DNA of 64,000 nucleotides from CAYMTR01 sp964393405. Its GTDB lineage: Bacteria > Bacteroidota > Bacteroidia > Bacteroidales > Prolixibacteraceae. The notes under the pieces are model-generated. The model was not told the origin of the DNA, made no database searches, and saw nothing but the letters and a program-made list of their open reading frames with translations. The position numbers were made by a program, and so were the translations under genes. The stretch is from NCBI GenBank assembly GCA_964393405.1, contig CAYMTR010000009.1:1-64000 (forward strand), written 5' to 3'. Shown here piece after piece: positions 61,848 to 64,000 of this stretch; positions within the stretch are counted from its first letter, which is position 1; every line of letters begins with the position of its first letter.

Positions 61848-64000
61848 TTAAAGGGAGAAATTTACATTAAACAAGAAATCAAAATTGACTTTCTTATTAA
61901 AAAGATAACTTGTCCTGAACCCTATTTCAAATGGGAAAGTCAAACGTAATAAATTAACATCTGTTTTCAATTCAATTCCTGCTGATTGTATATTACTTGT
62001 ATAATTTGTCTTGACTCCGTTTACTACTTTTGATGCTTCCAAATAAGCATGATCATAAAACATAGTCATCTTTATTCTTTTTATATATGCAAGTCCACCA
62101 ATCGGTAGATCAGGATAAAACAATGGCATCATATAATCTATGCTTCCCAGGTACATATAGTTGTTAATTTCACTATTGTGTCCCCTAGGGAAACGAATAT
62201 TATCTGAAAATGAATAATCTCCTTTAAACTTCCTTTGAAAGGCATTATAAACTTGAATTCCATGGGTTTTTAATACCCCAGGTAATTGCAACCTGTTTGA
62301 AATAGAGAAAGCTGAGCCAAAATCAACAACTCCCGGTAATGATTTAGAATATCTTATATCAAGAAAGAAACCGAAATCCGGCAATAAATCTTGTTGAGAA
62401 CTATATATGACGTTGTAAAGATAAATTCTTGCTTCTAAAGAATGAAAAATGCCATCGGGAAAGCTTTTTGGGGCTTTATCATCTTTCTGATAATTACTTA
62501 ACCTATAATTTAAGAATGGATAAATCATTCTGTATTTGTTCCCTTTACTAAAGTTTAAAGGCACGTATGTGCTTAAATTCCAATTGGTCTCGTTAAATGT
62601 AAAGGGTATTACTATAGTGTCACTTCCAACCAACTGCATATTCTGGTTATATCTCGGATCAATAAGCCTGTATGATGTTTTTGACTTTCCATAGTTAACT
62701 TCCGTTTCTATAACAGGAAACCACCCAAAATACTTATATTTTGCATAAAATTCCCCCTTGTCATCATCCCACTTATATTTGTAACCAAGCGTGGTCTCAG
62801 CTGTTCCAAGCATATTCTGCCCCATAACCGAAACACCAGGATAAAAAGATTGACTTTCAGGATCGATTGAAACAGGTGCCCAACTATGAAAATTAAATAA
62901 ATGTGCCGGCTTAAAATACTTTTCAATACGATAATCGACATTATCAAGTGACTGAAAATCAATAGCTCCTCCCTCCTGTTTACTTAAGTTCTCAGCTAAC
63001 GGGAATGGGTCTTTATTTGTTTCCAAATCAAAAGGTTCCAATGATAATAACTCATTATCAGTTTTTACTACCCTATATCCATCTGATGAATAATCATTAT
63101 ACAGAATTGCCTCTTGATCAAAACTGTAATCAAATATGCCAAATCTTGAATTTATGACTTTATAAATCTTCTTGTCGGTTTTTTTTAAGGCATATAAATT
63201 ATCGGTTCCGGTAAAGCTTCCTATAAAATATATATAATTCCCTCTTTCTTTGGGACTTGTTACTTCCTCTTTCTTAAAACTCTCAACTTCATTTATTTTT
63301 CCTGAATAAGAATCTATAACAACAATTTTTTTAACGTTCTTCTCTAATAACACACTAACTATAGTTTCATCCTTTTCACCCCATGATGGAGTAATAAATA
63401 AATCAAAATCTGGAGTATTTATCCTTTTTAATTCTTCTCCACTCTCTATGTCGATTATTACCAGTGAAAAGCGGTATTTATCATCGACTTCTACTGCTAC
63501 AATCTTTTTGTTATCGTTGGAAATAGAAGGAGCAAAAACGTTGTTTTTAAGTTTATAATATCTTGACCTATCATTTATTATATCATATACTACTAATGCT
63601 GATTTAACGGCATGAGACCATCTAATGTCATTTTTATACTCACACCATACAATTAGGTTTTCCTTGGCAGTAAATGATCTATCAAATATATATCCGGGGG
63701 TTAATATTTTTCTGTCGTTCCCATCGTCCAGTATTGAAACAATTGATGTTACTTCTGATAAACCCGACTTCAAGGTGTATATATTCCCATCTTCAAGGCG
63801 AGCACAATACTTGTAATCAGTGTAATAAAAATTTTCAGGAGATATAATAACTTGTGGAGTTGTAACTTTAACTTTATCCTCCTCAATCCATTCTTTTCTT
63901 AAACCATTGAAAATAGTATCATATAATGCAACCTTTCCAATTCCTGCTTTCCTTTTAATACCTCTACCAAATGGATTCAGAGAAAATGGCTTCTTAGCTA
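61848..64000 (-). CDS. outer-membrane protein with N-terminal propeller domain and C-terminal barrel (partial)
   Basis: The frame runs without a stop from 61848 to the window edge, so at least 717 residues are present and the true start lies outside. The first visible part continues as KVTTPQVIISPENFYYTDYK and TolB-like beta-propeller repeats (YVWCEYKNDIRWSHAV-like, PSISNDNKKIVAVEVDD, TPSWGEKDETIVSVLLEK). From about 400 residues on, strands of a beta barrel (GFRTSYLFNKKVNFDFLFNV, final NFSL) follow, ending in the C-terminal strand expected of BamA-recognised proteins. The combination suggests a surface or outer-membrane protein of unknown function. No catalytic motif is seen in the visible part. 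Confidence 0.8.
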   Translation of the reverse strand, partial: AKKPFSLNPFGRGIKRKAGIGKVALYDTIFNGLRKEWIEEDKVKVTTPQVIISPENFYYTDYKYCARLEDGNIYTLKSGLSEVTSIVSILDDGNDRKILTPGYIFDRSFTAKENLIVWCEYKNDIRWSHAVKSALVVYDIINDRSRYYKLKNNVFAPSISNDNKKIVAVEVDDKYRFSLVIIDIESGEELKRINTPDFDLFITPSWGEKDETIVSVLLEKNVKKIVVIDSYSGKINEVESFKKEEVTSPKERGNYIYFIGSFTGTDNLYALKKTDKKIYKVINSRFGIFDYSFDQEAILYNDYSSDGYRVVKTDNELLSLEPFDLETNKDPFPLAENLSKQEGGAIDFQSLDNVDYRIEKYFKPAHLFNFHSWAPVSIDPESQSFYPGVSVMGQNMLGTAETTLGYKYKWDDDKGEFYAKYKYFGWFPVIETEVNYGKSKTSYRLIDPRYNQNMQLVGSDTIVIPFTFNETNWNLSTYVPLNFSKGNKYRMIYPFLNYRLSNYQKDDKAPKSFPDGIFHSLEARIYLYNVIYSSQQDLLPDFGFFLDIRYSKSLPGVVDFGSAFSISNRLQLPGVLKTHGIQVYNAFQRKFKGDYSFSDNIRFPRGHNSEINNYMYLGSIDYMMPLFYPDLPIGGLAYIKRIKMTMFYDHAYLEASKVVNGVKTNYTSNIQSAGIELKTDVNLLRLTFPFEIGFRTSYLFNKKVNFDFLFNVNFSL

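Noticed and set aside
1..64000. CRISPR array, rRNA, tRNA or prophage
   Set aside because: No regularly spaced direct repeats, no rRNA-like or cloverleaf-like sequence, and no phage structural gene was recognised in any gap or frame.

Overview
This window comes from a low-GC member of the Bacteroidota, most like an anaerobic Bacteroidales-type organism. The signs are type IX secretion (T9SS) C-terminal sorting domains on three proteins, many short-signal lipoproteins, TonB-dependent receptors with carboxypeptidase-like N-terminal domains, a degenerate-Nudix sugar regulator, and the clpC / gyrA / TPR gene order. Fermentation-type genes (a HydG-family radical SAM enzyme, flavodoxin/ferredoxin proteins, methylglyoxal synthase, cellobiose phosphorylase) favour an anaerobe. 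I see no rRNA, tRNA, CRISPR array or intact insertion sequence. A run of N at 32696-32713 marks a scaffold gap.

Region 1-15.9 kb is accessory and almost all on the minus strand: a partial XRE regulator, an Ntn-type amidohydrolase, an ABC exporter, a Fic protein, a T9SS protein, a flavodoxin/ferredoxin-AraC operon, a penicillin-binding/beta-lactamase-fold hydrolase, a tandem solute-binding lipoprotein, a metallophosphoesterase and a small isoprenylcysteine-methyltransferase-like protein. Two genes here (lipoprotein 5440-6422, methyltransferase 14872-15213) are decayed, each missing its middle. A third (PQQ-propeller protein, 28310-28626) has the same kind of lesion.

Region 15.9-23.3 kb holds two TonB receptors. 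The first follows a tight operon coding an RIC/ScdA-like hemerythrin protein, a LuxR regulator with a receiver that lacks its phospho-acceptor, and a His-rich membrane protein. This looks like a metal- or nitrosative-stress-responsive uptake unit. Region 23.6-27.7 kb (plus strand) has a sensor histidine kinase with a DUF1638-like N-terminus, interrupted by one in-frame TAG, followed by a HydG-like radical SAM protein in which one expected auxiliary-cluster cysteine is glycine.

Region 28.7-33.7 kb is a cellobiose-utilisation locus: cellobiose phosphorylase, a GPH-type sugar symporter and a degenerate-Nudix/winged-helix regulator with a palindrome just upstream. Region 33.8-44.3 kb has prfC, a T9SS protein with three tandem repeats, a cation-diffusion transporter, rmuC, a T9SS esterase, a DsrE protein and mnmE. 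Region 44.4-49.4 kb (plus strand) has a glycosyltransferase, a fabG-pfkB pair and a SpoIIE-type phosphatase. Region 49.4-55.8 kb is core (clpC divergent from gyrA, then a TPR protein). Region 55.8-61 kb has mgsA with a glucosaminidase lipoprotein, and a regulator-pyrK-pyrD-serine hydrolase operon. The window ends in a large outer-membrane protein with an N-terminal propeller that runs off the end.
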